Of a stretch of 64,000 nt of DNA, positions 47,501 through 61,700 are shown piece after piece. Both the position numbers and the translations under genes were made by a program. The notes beneath the pieces are model-generated. The model ran no database searches, was not told where the DNA came from, and saw only the letters and a program-made list of their open reading frames with translations. The stretch comes from Aphis gossypii (taxonomy: Eukaryota > Arthropoda > Insecta > Hemiptera > Aphididae), in contig NC_065532.1 in assembly GCF_020184175.1 (NCBI RefSeq), positions 23,994,001 through 24,058,000 on the forward strand, given 5' to 3'. Each line of letters starts with the position of its first letter. Within the stretch, counting starts at the first letter, position 1.

Positions 47501-50500
47501 ATGCTTTTTTTAATTTGTTATTAAAAAAACCATAATTAAGAATTTGGTTAAATACCAGGTACCAAGTATTATTTTTCAAGAGTGAGCTATACAAATAATA
47601 GTATTATTTATTTATATTTTAAATATTATTAAAATCCCCTCATTTCTTAAGAGAATTTTTTTAGAAAGAATATTTTACCTCCTCGAGTACTTAATAATAT
47701 ATTCTTTGATATTCAATGGTATACCTAGATCATGAATGCAACTAAACCAATATTTTTAGAAATTCACAAAAAGTAAAGAGTTTACAAATAGCTGGAAATA
47801 TAATAGATACTTTTTCTTCAATACAAAATATTTTAATTAATGATAATATTTACTTCAAAATAATCAAATTTACCCATAGTTGTGCTAATGACAAAGTTTC
47901 TACTACTTTTGCTAACCTATTTATAAAGAATTATTTGTAAACATCACTTCAAACAGTTCTTGCTGTTTAATGTATAGAACCACTTTAAATTCCTTGGAAA
48001 TGCTTATTTATTTTAATTGATTATGTTCTCCAGTCTCAAGTTAGTTTAATGGTACCAAGGTGACTTTTTGTATAGATTTATTAACATTCTAACTTAACTT
48101 CTATGGCTTATACTTATGTGTTTAATTGACTATAGTATTTTTAAACTTAATTCAATCTGATCTATTTTAAAATCAAGGGATATCTTTATGATGTCATAAA
48201 TTACTGATATATTACTATTTTTCCTCACTTATCTAAAGTGACACGTATCCACAGTTTGAATTGTGTGTACCTGATTATAGGTATTATATATTATTTTTGA
48301 TGAATATTTTTAAATTTAATTATAAACTTAAGCTTTAGTGCTTTAATCTGACACAAACTTTGTTTCCTTCTAAGAATATCCAAAGCATTTGTTAGTGTTC
48401 AAAATTCTTGCATTTATTAATAATTAAGTTCTGCTTGAGTTTTCCAACTAGTTACTCTACTTAAGGTTCTTTTTTTGTTCTAAAAGTAATATAAACTTTG
48501 TGTTTAGCACAGTTTTTTGGGACCCATCATACTTCCTATTCATATAATTTAAATCAGAATCAGAAGATGAATAATTAACATCTCTTTAAAAAAAAAATTT
48601 AAATGCACAAGTGATTAGGATAATATCAATAGTCAACATAAATGATTAAGAATACATAAAATATTTGCAATTACAAATATTGAATTCTAATAAAGTACAA
48701 GGAATAATGCAGAATTCCATAGAATTAAGTGGAAGTCTGGTATACCCTAATTTGGTTAGTAGTTTATATTTTAAAATATTAATATTGAAATGTATAAAAA
48801 TACTAAATTATACAATTAATATAAGAAAAGTTACTTGATTTTGACAAAGCAGGGCTAAGTTGTTCAATTGTTTAGCTACATCTGGATGTCCTTTACCTAG
48901 TACTGCTTCTCTGATTTCCAAAGCTCTTTTACACAATGGTTCAGCGTCTTTATATTTACCTCGTTTCCCATAAAGTACTGCTAAATTGTTTAATGTTGCT
49001 GCAACCTAAGATATTATTAAATATATATTATCAAAGTATAAGAATCTATAAATAAATATATATATAAAAAAAATTATAAATTAAAATATTACAGCTGGAT
49101 GATTTTCTCCAAGAGTTTTTTCACGTATTGCCAATGCATCATTTAGTAAATTAGCTGCGTCTTTATATTTGTTTTGATCTCTACAAATTAAAAATGAAGG
49201 TTAAAGATACAATATTAAAAACATTTAATTTAATTTTTATAATAAAAAAATTGATATGTTAAAATTACCTATAAACAAGAGCTAAAATATTCAACATAGT
49301 GGCTACATCAGGGTGATCATGACCTGATGTTTTTTCTAAATCCTCCAAAGCTTGTTTACACAATGGGACAGCTACTTCATATCTTCCCTGCGACGCATAC
49401 TGAATTACTAAATTATGTAATGTCCTTAAACGTGCTGGAATCTCATAACCAGCTCCAGCATTTACTTGTTGAGCAAACTGTGATGGTGGTGTAGGTGATA
49501 ATGCTGATAAAATTTAAAATTTATTATTAAAATATAAAAAAGCTAGCAATTTTTCTGAATTAGTCTATAAATGTATTATAAATTGTAATAATGAATCTTA
49601 CTTTTAAAGTTTATACATTATGTTTAAATAAAATACATTGCTTTCATACAAAACTTACTATTTCTTTCTTCATTTTCATCATCTGGGAATAAATCAACAA
49701 CCGGATCATCATTTTTAGACTTTTCTTGTTTACTTTCAGTCTGATCTTCGGTCTAAAAAATACTCATAAATACATTTGACGGTTTAAAATTCAAAATTTG
49801 ATTTATACAAAATAATAAATACCTTATCAGCATCAAATTTACTGATAGATGCCATAAACTCTAAATGTTTATTTTGTTCATCTAATAATGCAACAGCCTG
49901 TTCAGAAGCTTGTAATTTTTGTTGTGTATTTGCTAACTCATCTCTTAGCCACGCATTTTCTTGACAAAGTCTACGAACTTGAGTTCTTAGTTTTTGTTTT
50001 TCTGCTTCAACATTTTGGAGATGGGAAGCCAAAGCTAACATAACCTATTTGTTTTATTACAATTAACTATTAATATACTTTTTTAACAAAATTACCTATC
50101 TTTGATAAACAAAAAACAAAATTGTTATAAAATCAATAGATTCTGCTACAAGGATATAAATATGTTATTTAATCATATCATTTGATATTTTCATTATATA
50201 ATTTAGTTTCAATAATTATATTTATAGAAGAATTGGTTTTTAGCATCATTTTTATTATAGTACTGTAATATTATAGATAACAAATTATTTTATATTTAAG
50301 TTAAATAAAAGAATTCAATGTAAAAATTTGGGTAGTGAGAGAGATCTAAAGCTTTGATTTCATCTACTACTTTTTAATGTTGACCTCCATTACTTAATTG
50401 TTTTCATTAAAACAAGAGGTTAATATATCTAATAGATTTTTACTTAAAAATATAATTTAAACAATTTATTATAAAAGGAATTTTAATCGATTATGATAGA

Positions 50501-50740
50501 CAAGTAATATAGATACCTTCAAGTTTACGAAAAAAAAACAAAACGTCTAACCTGAGCTTCTCCAAGACCTAATTCTGTCATATCTAAAGTTTTTTGAAGC
50601 ATTGACTGTTTTTCTTCTGGTTGCATTGTATTTTGACCAGAAGGGTTATTAGATGCCATTAACTCATTTTTTAAGGCTTCCAATCCTTGGGCAACAGTCT
50701 TTATACCAACCATCATTTCTTCTTGTGACATCACAGTCAT
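41504..50740 (-). CDS. Klc: Kinesin light chain
   Basis: Minus-strand coding exons: 50552-50740, 49823-50044, 49659-49752, 49269-49503, 49093-49180, 48835-49005, 46689-46893, 43404-43630, 42714-42872 and 41504-41533 (with an alternative end below). All junctions are GT-AG and in phase; the total is 540 codons including stop. Residues 1-135 contain the heptad coiled coil that binds kinesin heavy chain ('VRRLCQENAWLRDELANTQ'). A short acidic linker follows ('DLFPDDENEE'). Then come six tetratricopeptide repeats with the KLC signature cores ('TLNNLAVLYGKRGKYKDAE', 'TKNNLASCYLKQGKYKEAE', 'TTLKNLGALYRRQGKYEAAE') and a Ser-rich tail. The protein links kinesin-1 to cargo in axonal and vesicle transport. 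Length is normal for insect KLC. The start at 50740 is preceded by an acceptor and 5 nt; Met-4 is an alternative start. Confidence 0.95.
42305..42388 (-). CDS. Klc: Candidate alternative C-terminal exon of Klc
   Basis: 84 nt with acceptor 'gttatgacag' and stop TGA at 42305-42307, in phase 0 with the exon ending at 42714. It encodes a 27-residue tail containing 'GLKTKLFSALGLNN', which looks like a short amphipathic helix. Its base composition is far less AT-rich than the surrounding intron, suggesting selection. It would replace the 9-residue ending encoded at 41504-41533 and give a 557-residue isoform. Confidence 0.7.
   Translation of the reverse strand, partial: SGAELGKQSGLKTKLFSALGLNNSSSA
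43404..43630 (-). CDS. Klc: Klc exon with last TPR
   Basis: 227 nt. Begins 'DNKPIWQVAEEREENK', includes 'EYGGWHKAAKVDSPTVTTT' and the sixth TPR, and ends 'CALRSRKE'. If the donor at 43403 is not used, translation would run on to a stop at 43383, but the strong 'gtacac' junction and the in-phase next exon favour splicing. Confidence 0.95.
44327..44525. mobile_element. hAT-like MITE in Klc intron
   Basis: 199 bp with imperfect inverted ends ('tagtgtttcccaaa' and 'tttgggaaacgctg') and an exact 8-bp target duplication 'atttatat' (44319-44326 and 44526-44533). Confidence 0.85.
46428..46480 (-). CDS. Klc: Candidate alternative terminal exon of Klc (truncated isoform)
   Basis: An acceptor 'tattag' is followed by an in-phase frame reading G-D-E-K-E-W-A-S-M-A-N-N-N-N-S-K-A and a stop at 46428-46430, with no donor before the stop. 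Spliced from the exon at 46689-46893 it would give a KLC lacking the sixth TPR and the whole tail. Short and without homology support in hand, so tentative. Confidence 0.45.
46689..46893 (-). CDS. Klc: Klc exon with TPR 4/5
   Basis: 205 nt. Encodes 'RALEIYEKKLGPDDPNVAK' and the following TPR, ending in 'EREFGTIDG'. The phase-1 donor can join either to 43404-43630 (canonical) or to the short exon ending at 46428. Confidence 0.95.
46894..48834. other. Klc intron
   Basis: AT-rich intron between the TPR exons. 47035-47230 is less AT-rich and may be a short repeat, but no ends were identified. No ORF of note. Confidence 0.5.
49269..49503 (-). CDS. Klc: Klc exon with first TPR
   Basis: 235 nt. 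Encodes the linker 'LSPTPPSQF', the conserved 'RLRTLHNLVIQYASQGRYE' first TPR and the start of the second. Donor 'gtaatt'. Confidence 0.95.
49823..50044 (-). CDS. Klc: Klc coiled-coil exon
   Basis: 222 nt, phase 0 at both ends (acceptor 'caaatag', donor 'gtattt'). It encodes most of the heptad-repeat region that pairs with kinesin heavy chain. The sequence around 'RLCQENAWLRDEL' is among the most conserved parts of the family. Confidence 0.95.
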
Positions 50741-51585
50741 GCTTACTAAAAAATAAAATCTTGTAATATCTTGTAAAATATATAAAATATATAACGATTT
50801 AAGTTCAACAACTTAAAATTCAGTAAACCTGATTATTAAACTATAGAGCAAGAGCTGAATAGTTTGGTAAGTTTATCACTAAAAAAAAATTATTTACATA
50901 TTTGCAATGGCTAACCCAATAATTTAACATTCATCATACATGCTGAATAATGCCAATTTAGGGCATAGGTATACTTTATAATTCAATGAACTATAGGTCC
51001 ATAATTTGGTCAGTGATACAATTTAAATAATAATAATTGGTTTGCATCACTTATAAGTATTTATATGCAAATTATACATCAATATTTTAATTGTAAAAAA
51101 AATATTTTTAAAATCTTATTTCATAACAGGGACAAGTACCTGCATACAATTAATATGATCAGCAGTGAATATATTTAAATAAGTGTAGCAAATTCATAAG
51201 TGAAAAGAGGAATAGCCTCAAATATAATGGCCACAAAAAAAACAACATACTACCCAATACCAGTATACAAAATTAAAACCAATAAATAGTTGAAATTGAA
51301 ATTGAATAGGTAGATGGATGGAAAAATATTAAATTAATGATTGATAAAATATTTAGAATTTTTTAAAATTGAGATTAGATTTTAAAAAACTAATATTCTA
51401 AATAAGGTAGGTATAGAAAGCTATAGCCCCTTAGTTACGTTAATGCCAAGAAATATAAGCAATCACAAATATTTAAAAGTAAAGAAACCAGATTATCTAT
51501 CAGAACCACATAAAAATTTATTTTTTAGGACTAACAGACCTTTATATTTTTGTTAAATTTGTGTAAAACCTATAACAATTATATA

Positions 51586-51747
51586 CTCCGGCCCACGAGA
51601 GATCAGTACCGCTATTTGACCAAAACTTGTCCAATTTCGGGCATCTCCCATTCAATCGCCTACCAACAGCGGCACCTAATGGGGGAAATAGTACCCCGCA
51701 CCGTCTTTTTCATGTGTGTGACGGTACTGATATATCGTGGGCCGGAG
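51586..51747. mobile_element. Tc1/mariner-type MITE
   Basis: 162 bp flanked by TA (51584-51585 and 51748-51749), with inverted ends 'ctccggcccacga' and 'tcgtgggccggag' and GC-rich interior. It lies between the first coding exon of Klc and the candidate 5' exon. Confidence 0.85.
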
Positions 51748-51924
51748 TATAGTACAGGACCAAGTTACTTTTAAATCAAAAATATTTTTATAATATAGAT
51801 AGAAAAAATATATTATTTTATCAAACATGCTAGTACAGTTAATAGGTACTTAAAAATACAAAACATTTTTGTTAGATGTATCTACTTATGATTGTTATAT
51901 AATACTAATTTATAAATCAATTAC

Positions 51925-52026
51925 CTTATTTTTGTTAACTATTGGTTAGTAAATATAAATAATTATTGTCCACAATACTTCGTATTTCTAAACTGTTTCG
52001 CGTTCTTTGTATACTATACATCCATT
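51925..52026 (-). other. Klc: Candidate non-coding 5' exon of Klc
   Basis: Acceptor 'ctttttag' (52027-52028) and donor 'AAG gtaatt' (51925/51924) define a 102-nt segment upstream of the Klc start exon. It contains a very short upstream ORF (ATG-GAT-GTA-TAG). The exon upstream of it and the promoter were not identified. Confidence 0.4.
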
Positions 52027-55000
52027 CTAAAAAGAATCAAAATATACATATTATTTTGTAATAAAGAATAAATTAATACTAATATAATAACACAATTAGT
52101 TACCCAACACTATTTGTCAATATTAGTTTTTAGATGTACATTAAATGAAAGAAATGTTAAATATTACAGACTAATTTATACAACATAAACACATTCATAT
52201 TATTTATTTAATTTTAATGATAGATATAGAAATAATCATTATAAAAATTAAGTTTTTTTTTATGGTCATTTCCATCCCATTATAAACTACAAGGTAAACT
52301 GTAGATACAATTAAAGCAAATTATATTTTGGGTAATAGTAAAAAGTGACTAATTAGAGGCATTAAAGATTAATAGTAAAGTTTAAAATACACATCCAAAT
52401 GGGCATTGGTTAATAAGTATAAACATAATATTATTGATTAAAATAAAATGGCTTTCATGTGAAGTAGGTATACCTTACTCAAATATTTTACACCGAAGTC
52501 GACACATCTAAAGGCACACGTAACTATTGACAATAGTTATTTTGACATACAACTCGTACAAATAATTATACATTTGTAGCTTTAAAATTTTACGAACAAT
52601 AAAATAAAAACCAACATTTACAGGTGAAAGAAAAACCTTTCACGTATCATATAAATTGAATAATGAATTGGAATAAAATAAAAATGTTGGATCTTGGATG
52701 GTTTATAGATTGTGGTATATTATTATGCATAATATGACATCACATACCTTACATAGGGTTATTCTTATCAGCGACTACAAAACTATCGATTATTATTAAA
52801 CATAATAATTATTAAATACATCAAAAAACATTATTAAAAGAAAAAGGAACTGTCATGTTTCTAAACAGTTAAACTACTTACAATTTAGTAGTTCTACTCT
52901 ACTAATTATTTGATGAATAAGCTTTGTATGTACTTAATGTTAATTAATATATTATTTCATTTAAATTTATATTATGAAAAATAATCAAAAGATCACTGAG
53001 TAAACACAGAATTTAATATCGATACAAACATGCATCTGTTATAAACCACAGTATACCACAATTTGAGGTATCATTTTAAATTTTGTTAATGGTAACGTCA
53101 AAAATAACCTTAAATTTATGTCTACCTTTAAGATCTGAATATTTTGAAGTTTTGATATCCTTTAGTTTATAGTTTTTTTTATGCTACTGTACCACAACTA
53201 TAGTAGTTACTATAAAATACACAAAAATGACAAATTGTCAATACACTTATAAGTTATTAATGTTATTATAGTTTATACGCGTATGTCCGATGCTGTATTG
53301 CACGAATACTTCTGCATGTACCGTGTTTAGTGGCATTACTGCATTAGTACTTAGTTAAGTTATCTAGCTAACTACTAATTACTATTAGGTATATCCATTA
53401 TTTCCAATTCGTATATTTTATATCTAAAACTATTTATTTCGCCGGTAGTAATCTTGAATCTATACATTGACATTGGATCTGATTGCTGTGCTATAAATTT
53501 TTCTATATTGTTATCTTCATACTCGTTTATAATTATATTTAAATATATATTGTGAGTTATGGGAGTATAAATTAAAGGTAAGATTTTAATGTTACTTAAT
53601 TATAACGAGTGAATAATAATAATAATTTACTGAAGTAAATTCTAATTACAATAAAACAATTTGACAGTATATAGTTTTAATTATACAAGGATTATATTAT
53701 ATGAACACTTCATAATGGTAATTTTTCATAATTAGCATAACAGCATTATCAACACAATATGGCTTATGTCTGACTTAAGCATAGGGAAATTAATGCTGAA
53801 GAATACAATTTCACTATAGCTGCTGTATTTACTATGTGTCTAGATATTGACCATAGTCTATGGATGCTATTATTAATGATCTTGTCTATGGCTAGATACT
53901 TAGTCCAATTACTCCAATTATAAGTATATCAAATATAATCTATGCTTAGAAACTGATCGCATTCTAGTTTTATTTATTTCTGACTAGTACAATAAGGATT
54001 ATTTTGTTTATATACCTGAAAACAGCACATTTTATTTTTTTATCATTGTTCGACGTTAAACCTATTTTTTCCCTTTCTTTTTTGTTTATGACCAACAATA
54101 CTGCTGGAACTTCTCTCATAATATTTCCATAAATTTATGGTTTACCTGCTTTGAACAAACATTACTTTATAAGAAGATCCTCGTTTGATATCACATTAAC
54201 ATCAAACCAATAAAATTTATCACCTTGCCACCAGGTAGTCACCTGTTATACTATTATATTTTTATATACTTTATAATATAGTGCTGTGAGCAAGATGGTC
54301 AAGTTCCAATGGTGTAACTGGGGGTCAACAACCCCACGTTGCTGGGAGGCCTTAGGTTATAGGGTTATATTTGAAGATGTTCCTAATAATTGTTTTAAGA
54401 GTATACTAAATCATCAATTACCAAAATATAAACATTTCATACAATAAAAATATTTTTCTTATGGGTTATAAGAGTATAAGGCCGATATAAATAATTGACG
54501 TAAATATGGAAAAATTAATTTTGTTTTTCCTTTGTATATGATTTGAGTATATTATGCTGTATACTAATAATTTTGACATTTTGTAAAAATATCTTGAGAG
54601 TATACAGCATATATGTAGTATACCCTATGGGAACTCCCCCTGGTTATATTTGGTATCATAATAATTTAGGGGCCCATTTTTTAATTTTACAGGGAGAGCA
54701 TATTTTTTTGTTGCGCCACTGTTAAGTCCATTCCTGTTTTGGAATCTTTTTTGTTAAACTGGCTATTTCCACTGTAAGAAAGCTTTTCCCTTTAGTAGTT
54801 AGAGTTCTAGTTGGTTTACAGACATAAACAAGCACACAATGAAGTATTTCAAATGATTTATAATTATTTGTGAGTCGTGATAGTTCAATTATATTTTAAA
54901 CATTAAATTATGAAAAAAAAACTGACATATTACTCTTAGACTTAAATTAGTTACTCGTACTACTGGCGCCTCTATCGGACAGTGCCAGTCTCTCAAGCGA

Positions 55001-55785
55001 AAAAATTTACTAAGCATCTATCCTTACATATCTTATACATTAAAACTCATAAGACTAATGTAATATAATAAAATATGCTAATCTAATAGAATATTATGGT
55101 GTTCATAAAAATAGTATTACAACACTTTCAAATAATGGTGAATAATAATTTTTATAAATTATTTGCAAAGCAATAGCATAGTTATCAACTAATATTTAAT
55201 AATAGCATGTAGAAAAATAAGATAGTCTTCTAAAGATTCTTAAATACCTATCATATATTTTATTTGTTCAATTTATTTATTTATTTGTTGTAAGATCACT
55301 ATCAAGATCGCCAATAAAAATCAAATCTTAATTTTTATTTTGTTTTGTTTATACAGTTTTACAGTTTATTAGTGTTAAATCCGCAGGGATTATAAATGTA
55401 CATTGTTCAAACTATTCTAAGCACCGTCCAAAGACAAATAAAATCATTGTCTGAGTAGCTTTATACTGTGTTTTCGATGTATTTACTTTACTTAAAAATA
55501 TCGTTATTTTTAAAAAAAAAAACAATTATCACATTATCTTTTTTATTTCATGTTTGAGATTTTTTAGTTTTAAAAAATAAAATAACCTATTTATCATTAT
55601 TATCTAATAAATAATTATAAGAAATATTGCAATCTTTCCCATTATTTTAAATTTTTGAAGTTGAAAAACTATAGTTAGCATTATAATTCCAAAAAATTAA
55701 TCAAGTAGTTTAGATTAAAGAAGAAAACTTATTTTTTCGTCTTGACATATGTATGTATATTTACTAATTATAAAATATATTTTAG
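52027..55785. other. Divergent intergenic region between Klc and the zinc-finger gene
   Basis: Must hold the promoters of the two divergently transcribed genes. A strong plus-strand donor ('AAG gtaaga' at about 53576-53582) could end a 5' untranslated exon of the zinc-finger gene. A candidate hAT-like MITE lies at 54308-54721 (ends 'caatggtgtaac' and 'ttgcgccactg'; flanking octamers match at 6 of 8). Otherwise AT-rich with no gene seen. Confidence 0.45.
54308..54721. mobile_element. Possible hAT-like MITE
   Basis: Inverted ends 'caatggtgtaac' and 'ttgcgccactg' resemble those of the MITE at 27098-27222. The flanking octamers 'tcaagttc' and 'ttaagtcc' are only partly alike. Confidence 0.4.
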
Positions 55786-58700
55786 GGTGGCTTTTATAAT
55801 TTTCAAAAATGGAAAGAGGTGGTAGAGGTATGAGAAGAACTAGAGGTGGTCGTCCTTTCATAAGAGGTTTTTATCGAGGTAGGACACCAAACAGAAAAGG
55901 AACTCGGCGTCCAATGGGAAATAGATCTAGACCATCTAGTTCTAGAGACAAGTATGAATCTTCATACAATGATAATGATCGAAGTGATTCACGTGAAAGA
56001 TCATGGGATTCTCAATCAGGCACTGACAAAGATACTTCAAAAGAAAAACATGATGGAGATGATACTTCACCAATCAACAGAAGTAAATGGGATAAAGATG
56101 AAGATCCAAGTGAAAAAAATGACGAACGATATTCTGATAAAAAAAGCTATTATAATGATACAAAATATTATAGACGTGCAACTGGACACCCACATAGAGG
56201 TTATAGACGACCATACCAAAATAATTATTGGGATCGAAGTGATCGTGGTAGACACCACTCACCACAAAGCCAATATCGTGTAAGACCTTATAATTCTCCT
56301 TCTAGGCATAGACGTTATTCACGTTCTCCTGATAGACGTCGATCGCCAAGTAGATATCGTTCTAAATCACGATCTCGATCTCATTCACATTCTCCTAGCA
56401 GATCCAGACGCTATGCTTCTCCAAAACATAAATCACCCAAGAGAAGATCTCTGTCACGACGACCTAGGTCACCTAATAAACGAGATCAGTCCATAGAAAA
56501 AACTCAGACAGTAAAAGGTAATTCTGATGATGGAAATAATTCTGATGATTTTGTTGAAAAGTTAAAAGCCTCTAAAGGTTCTAAGACACCAGGCAGAGTG
56601 GAATATACAGAAAAAAGTGATGATGAATATTGGATTGAAACTAATAAAAATGATACTATAGATACAAAAGATACAAAAAAGTCTAATAGGCCAGAATATT
56701 CTTCCAAAGGATCTAAAACCCCTGGTCGATTAGATATTTCTAATAATGATAAAGATGAGCACTGGGTCAGTGCTCAAACTTCCAAGTCTTCAACAAAAAA
56801 TTTATACTCTAATAGTTGGGATGACTCTCCTATTCGAGAGAAATCAATTCCTAAGGTACCTAAAACACCTGGTAGAAAAGATTATTCCACTAAAGATGAT
56901 GATTATTGGATAAATTCTCCACCTGAAACTAAAAAAGATCATTCTTCAAATGACTTATACTTGAACAAGTCAATAAATATAGATTCTTCAACCATGTATG
57001 TACAAGAATTAAGTTCATCTGATTCTGAGCCAGAAAAAAAAGTTACAAAAAGAGCTAGGTCTATATCATTAACTAACTCTGACAAAAGTGATACCCCATC
57101 GTTAAATACTGAAAAGTCTAAAAAAATAGGAAATCGGTATTCACAAGCTCCACCTTCATCTTCAAGAGGACCAAATCCTGTTTTAAAGGAACCACCGCCT
57201 CCTGCAATACCTACTACACCCAAGAGTTTGCCAGTATATAATTCACAATGGCCAGGAATACAAAATTCTGCTACTACATATCCAACAACAAATTATGTTC
57301 AATCTCAACCGGTACAATTCACAGCTTACCAACAACGACAACCAGTTCCTGTAAGTATCATTAATAATACAAATTTTAAGATGTATGGAACTTTGATGAA
57401 AGTTAAAATATTATTTATTTACATCACAATTAAATGATTATCCTAATGATTACTTCAGAATTTTGAATAATATATTTGGTGGTAACTATTTTATTCTTAT
57501 AGAAACAAATCAGAAAATCTATGTTTGAAAATAGTAAGAGCTATAGCAATAATTTAAAAATAAAATTGTAAAATACTAAAAGTCATTAATTAAATGTTTT
57601 TAATTACAATAATTATATTCAGATTTCAATTATTTAAAATGAATATGTAAAACAGCATTTTCTATCAATCTTGAAGTTATTAAATAATAAAAGAAACATA
57701 TTAAAATTGTTTTTGAGACTACAAACTTAAGTATCTAGAACTTTTTTTAAGTTTATCACTTTTAAATTTATCTTTTTATTCTAATACCTAATATATTTTA
57801 ATTTCTTAAAACTTAGGTTCAAAATGCCCAATGGTACCAACCAGGTTACCAGCAATATGGAACACCATTCCAACAATTTCAACAATATGATCAAAAAACT
57901 GTTCCTTATAATTCAATACATACTAATCTTGAAACAGTTGAAGTAAGTGTTTGGCAAACATTTTTTAACATATAATAATGTGATTATATTTTTTAGGGTT
58001 ATCAGTCAGCCAATCAAGGATTGTATAATATAGATCTAAAACATGTAGATATAACTAAACCTCCTCCAAACATTACACCAATTACACCAGGTATATTTCT
58101 GTTTTTAATAAAACTATTATTAATCGGTATTCTATTATTATAATTAGAGTTAGGATGTTGATGACTTTTGCATTTTTTTTCCTTAAATTCCATACAATGC
58201 TATCTTAGCTAAAAATTTGTTTCGTGTTCCCCTGATACAGAATATTCTAATTTTATTTTGCATTATTTTGCATATTTGTGCATTTTTAGCTATAAATGCA
58301 TTTTTGGTGTTTTTTAACGTCATTTTTCAACATTTTTAAGTCATTTTTTCATAATTTTGGTCTTTTTTGTAGTTTTTGTACAATGTGGAGTCATTTTTCT
58401 CAAATTTTAAATTTTAAAGAAAATTTGTATAACATCAAAAAAAATAATTTTAATTTTATCATTGTGGGGTTTTTGGTGTTATACATTGATAAAGTAAGAC
58501 ACGCCGATCATAGATTGCTTATCGAATATTGAGAATATTTTTAATACAATTTTTTTTATTTATTTTATTTTATTATATTATTTTACTTTTTAATTTAATT
58601 TTAATAATTTTATGCTTAAAATCTAAATGTACATACTATTGTCTATTGTTTATTAATATTATAATTTATATTATTTTAAATTACTATAATTACACCCATA

Positions 58701-61700
58701 TCAATAATAAAAATTATTATTTATAAATACATTTTTTTTACTTATTTTATTAGACTTATTAGATAATTTTTAAGTATACATTTTATGAAGTTTTTAGGGC
58801 ATTTTTGTGTTTTTTAGGTCATCAACATCCTAACTCGAATTATAATATTCTTTATCCTCTAAATTATAAAGTCAAACTAAATCAACAATTTTCTATTATT
58901 TTATTTATTAATAATTTCTTTCTGTAGGTATTTTTTTAGTTTTAACATTGTCTTATATTATGTGTATTTATTTTTAATTATTCTATAATTTATAGATATT
59001 TTTATAAATGAATAACAAACTTAAGTATTGTTATATATTATACAAAAAAAAAAAAAAATACTTTTAGAACCACCTATGTAATATTATTCTTTACTGATTA
59101 TTTTGACTATAGTACCAGACACACAAACAAAAAGTTCTCAGGATAGCATTTTTGAAATGCAACGTGAAACGTATACAACTAAACTTTTTAGTTTAAAAAA
59201 AGAACTTGAAACACTACAAATACAGTATGACACATTTAAGTTGGAAAATACAGATGGTCATCTTAATAATGAATTAAAAAAGAATAGAAAAGCACAGGTA
59301 TTATTTAATTGTAAACTTAAATAATATGTTTGGAGTGTATAAATATTAATACAAGATAATTATACTGAATATTATTATTTTTTAAGAACTTACTGATAAA
59401 TAACAAAATAATACATAATAATATATATTTTAGGATGATGTAAATGGAAAAATTAAAGGTGTAAATAATATTCTTGAAGTATTAAATACAATGATTCCAA
59501 GAGAAATATTGAAAGAAACTAAAAAAGTTGAACCGAAAAAATCAGTAATTGCTATAAAAACAGTATACTGTTTAATTTGATATTTAATTAAATTTGTTTA
59601 TTTTAGACAACAGAATCTGAGTATATGAAAACTCCTACCGAAACTTTACAACAAGATGAAGTTTCTACTATTCATAAAAATCGCCGGCGAAGTTCTTCTT
59701 CGTCTTCCATGGAAATAAAAAAAAAACGTAATAAATCCATTAAAACAAAAAAATCTTCTAAAGTACATGTTTCAGAAGAAGAAGATACTGATTCTAAGAA
59801 ATCATTTAAATCTAAAGAATTAATTGATACTAGTAAAAAAAAAAAACGTATTGAGAAATTACCTCAATTCAATCATGTTTATTGTGATTCATGCATTCAC
59901 TGGTGTCAGCCATGTAATATTTTTCCAAAAACTGCAAAAGAATATTTAACACATTTGCACAGTGAATCCCATAACAAAACTCTGGAAGTTTGTACATATT
60001 TTTAAATAAGATGAATAATATTTTTTTTAATAAAATTAATTTATTAATATCTCTTGTATATAGGAATTAAATGTTGTTGAATTACCTTGGCACGATACAC
60101 AAACTGAACCTATTCAACCTGAGAAAAATCCTGATCTACCTACAAAACGAGTACCTATCAAAGGTAGGTATTTTATGACTGTTTTGAGTTGATAATTACG
60201 TAATATGAAGAACAAACCCATTCAAAAAATGTACATGCACAAAGATTTTTAACTGGAAATACATATAAGATCACTGTGATCATTCTTACACTTAAAATTT
60301 TAAAGTGAAATAATTTTAATTATTATTTTATTTATTTATTTATTTATTAATATGAATTTGATGATACAAAAAGAGTATTTGTGATACTTAATTACAATGA
60401 TGTGGAATAAAAATAAAGTATAATCATGCAAATTTATTATAAATATTCATGTATAAAATACATTAGAATTATTAATATGTATAGTGTATTTTAAATACTT
60501 TGTAGGTTTGGAATTTTTTATTGGAACTAAAGCTTGGTATTGCAAGCTTTGTGACACTTGGATTGGAGACCTTCATTGTGCTTCAGCACATTTTAAATCT
60601 AAACAACATAATGATTTATATACGGTAGTTATTTTGATAATAATTAATTATATATTAAGTATTAAAATTTAATTGCTTATAAATTGTAATCTTAAGTAAA
60701 ACTATAGCCTTAGCCACTTGAATTAATCAATTTTGTATATAAATATATATACATGCTTTATTTTTGTGCTAAACTAATTAACTCAATGCTATAATTTTTT
60801 TTAAAATTTTAAATAGATTATTCCATGGCTCAACTTATTTGTTTAAAATTGCAATAGACTGATAAATACACCGCCCTAAGAAATAAGTTAAAAGTTGATA
60901 ATTCTTTTATTAAACAAATCATTTTTAACTAGCAGTTATGTTTTGCACCATTTTTTATTTTCTCAATGAATAGCATTTAGGCTAGAGGTATCTATTTGAC
61001 TTATGAAAATGACTAATATTATTGTGATTAATTTTCTAATATTTGTAAAGTTGGTAGAAGAGTTAAATTTGTCAATAAAATACATCAGAAATATTTAATT
61101 TTTTATATCATTGTTATTCTTACAAAAGCCTAAATCTTCTAAAGAATATTAGGTATTGAACTTATTATTCTAATTTAATGTATATTAGTGAAAATATAGA
61201 ATATTGCTTTTTACAGTTAAAGTTTTGATTAGAGCATTCATTATAATTAATAATATAAATTATTAATATCTTTGAACTAAAATAATTATTATATTTTTTT
61301 ATTATTAGGAACTTATTGCAAAAGAACCAAATTGGGAAATTGAATGGCTTACAAAAAGAACTCGTGCGTTTGAAAAGTCCTTATCACAATCGAGTACAAT
61401 CAAATATGATGCAATTAAAGAAGATAAATCTAAAGAAAAAATTCCTGAACCCAAAGTTGAAAAGTCTTTTTTTGAGAAGGAGCCTAGAAAAGAGAGAGAA
61501 AAAGAAAAAATACGCGAACGAGATAGAGATAGGGAAAGAGATCGAGATAAATACAAAAAAGAACTAAGTCGAAAATCCACAGATTTAAAAAGTCAGTTAA
61601 GTCCTGACAAAGAAATAAATGATACAAATAATGTATCTTTATCAGATTGGATGAAACCAGTTGATTTACCTGTTGAAAAAAGTATGATTACTTTAAAGGA

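Noticed and set aside
58296..58726. Two T-rich ORFs in the zinc-finger gene intron
   Set aside because: Lie inside a TIR element with F/I/L-only composition.
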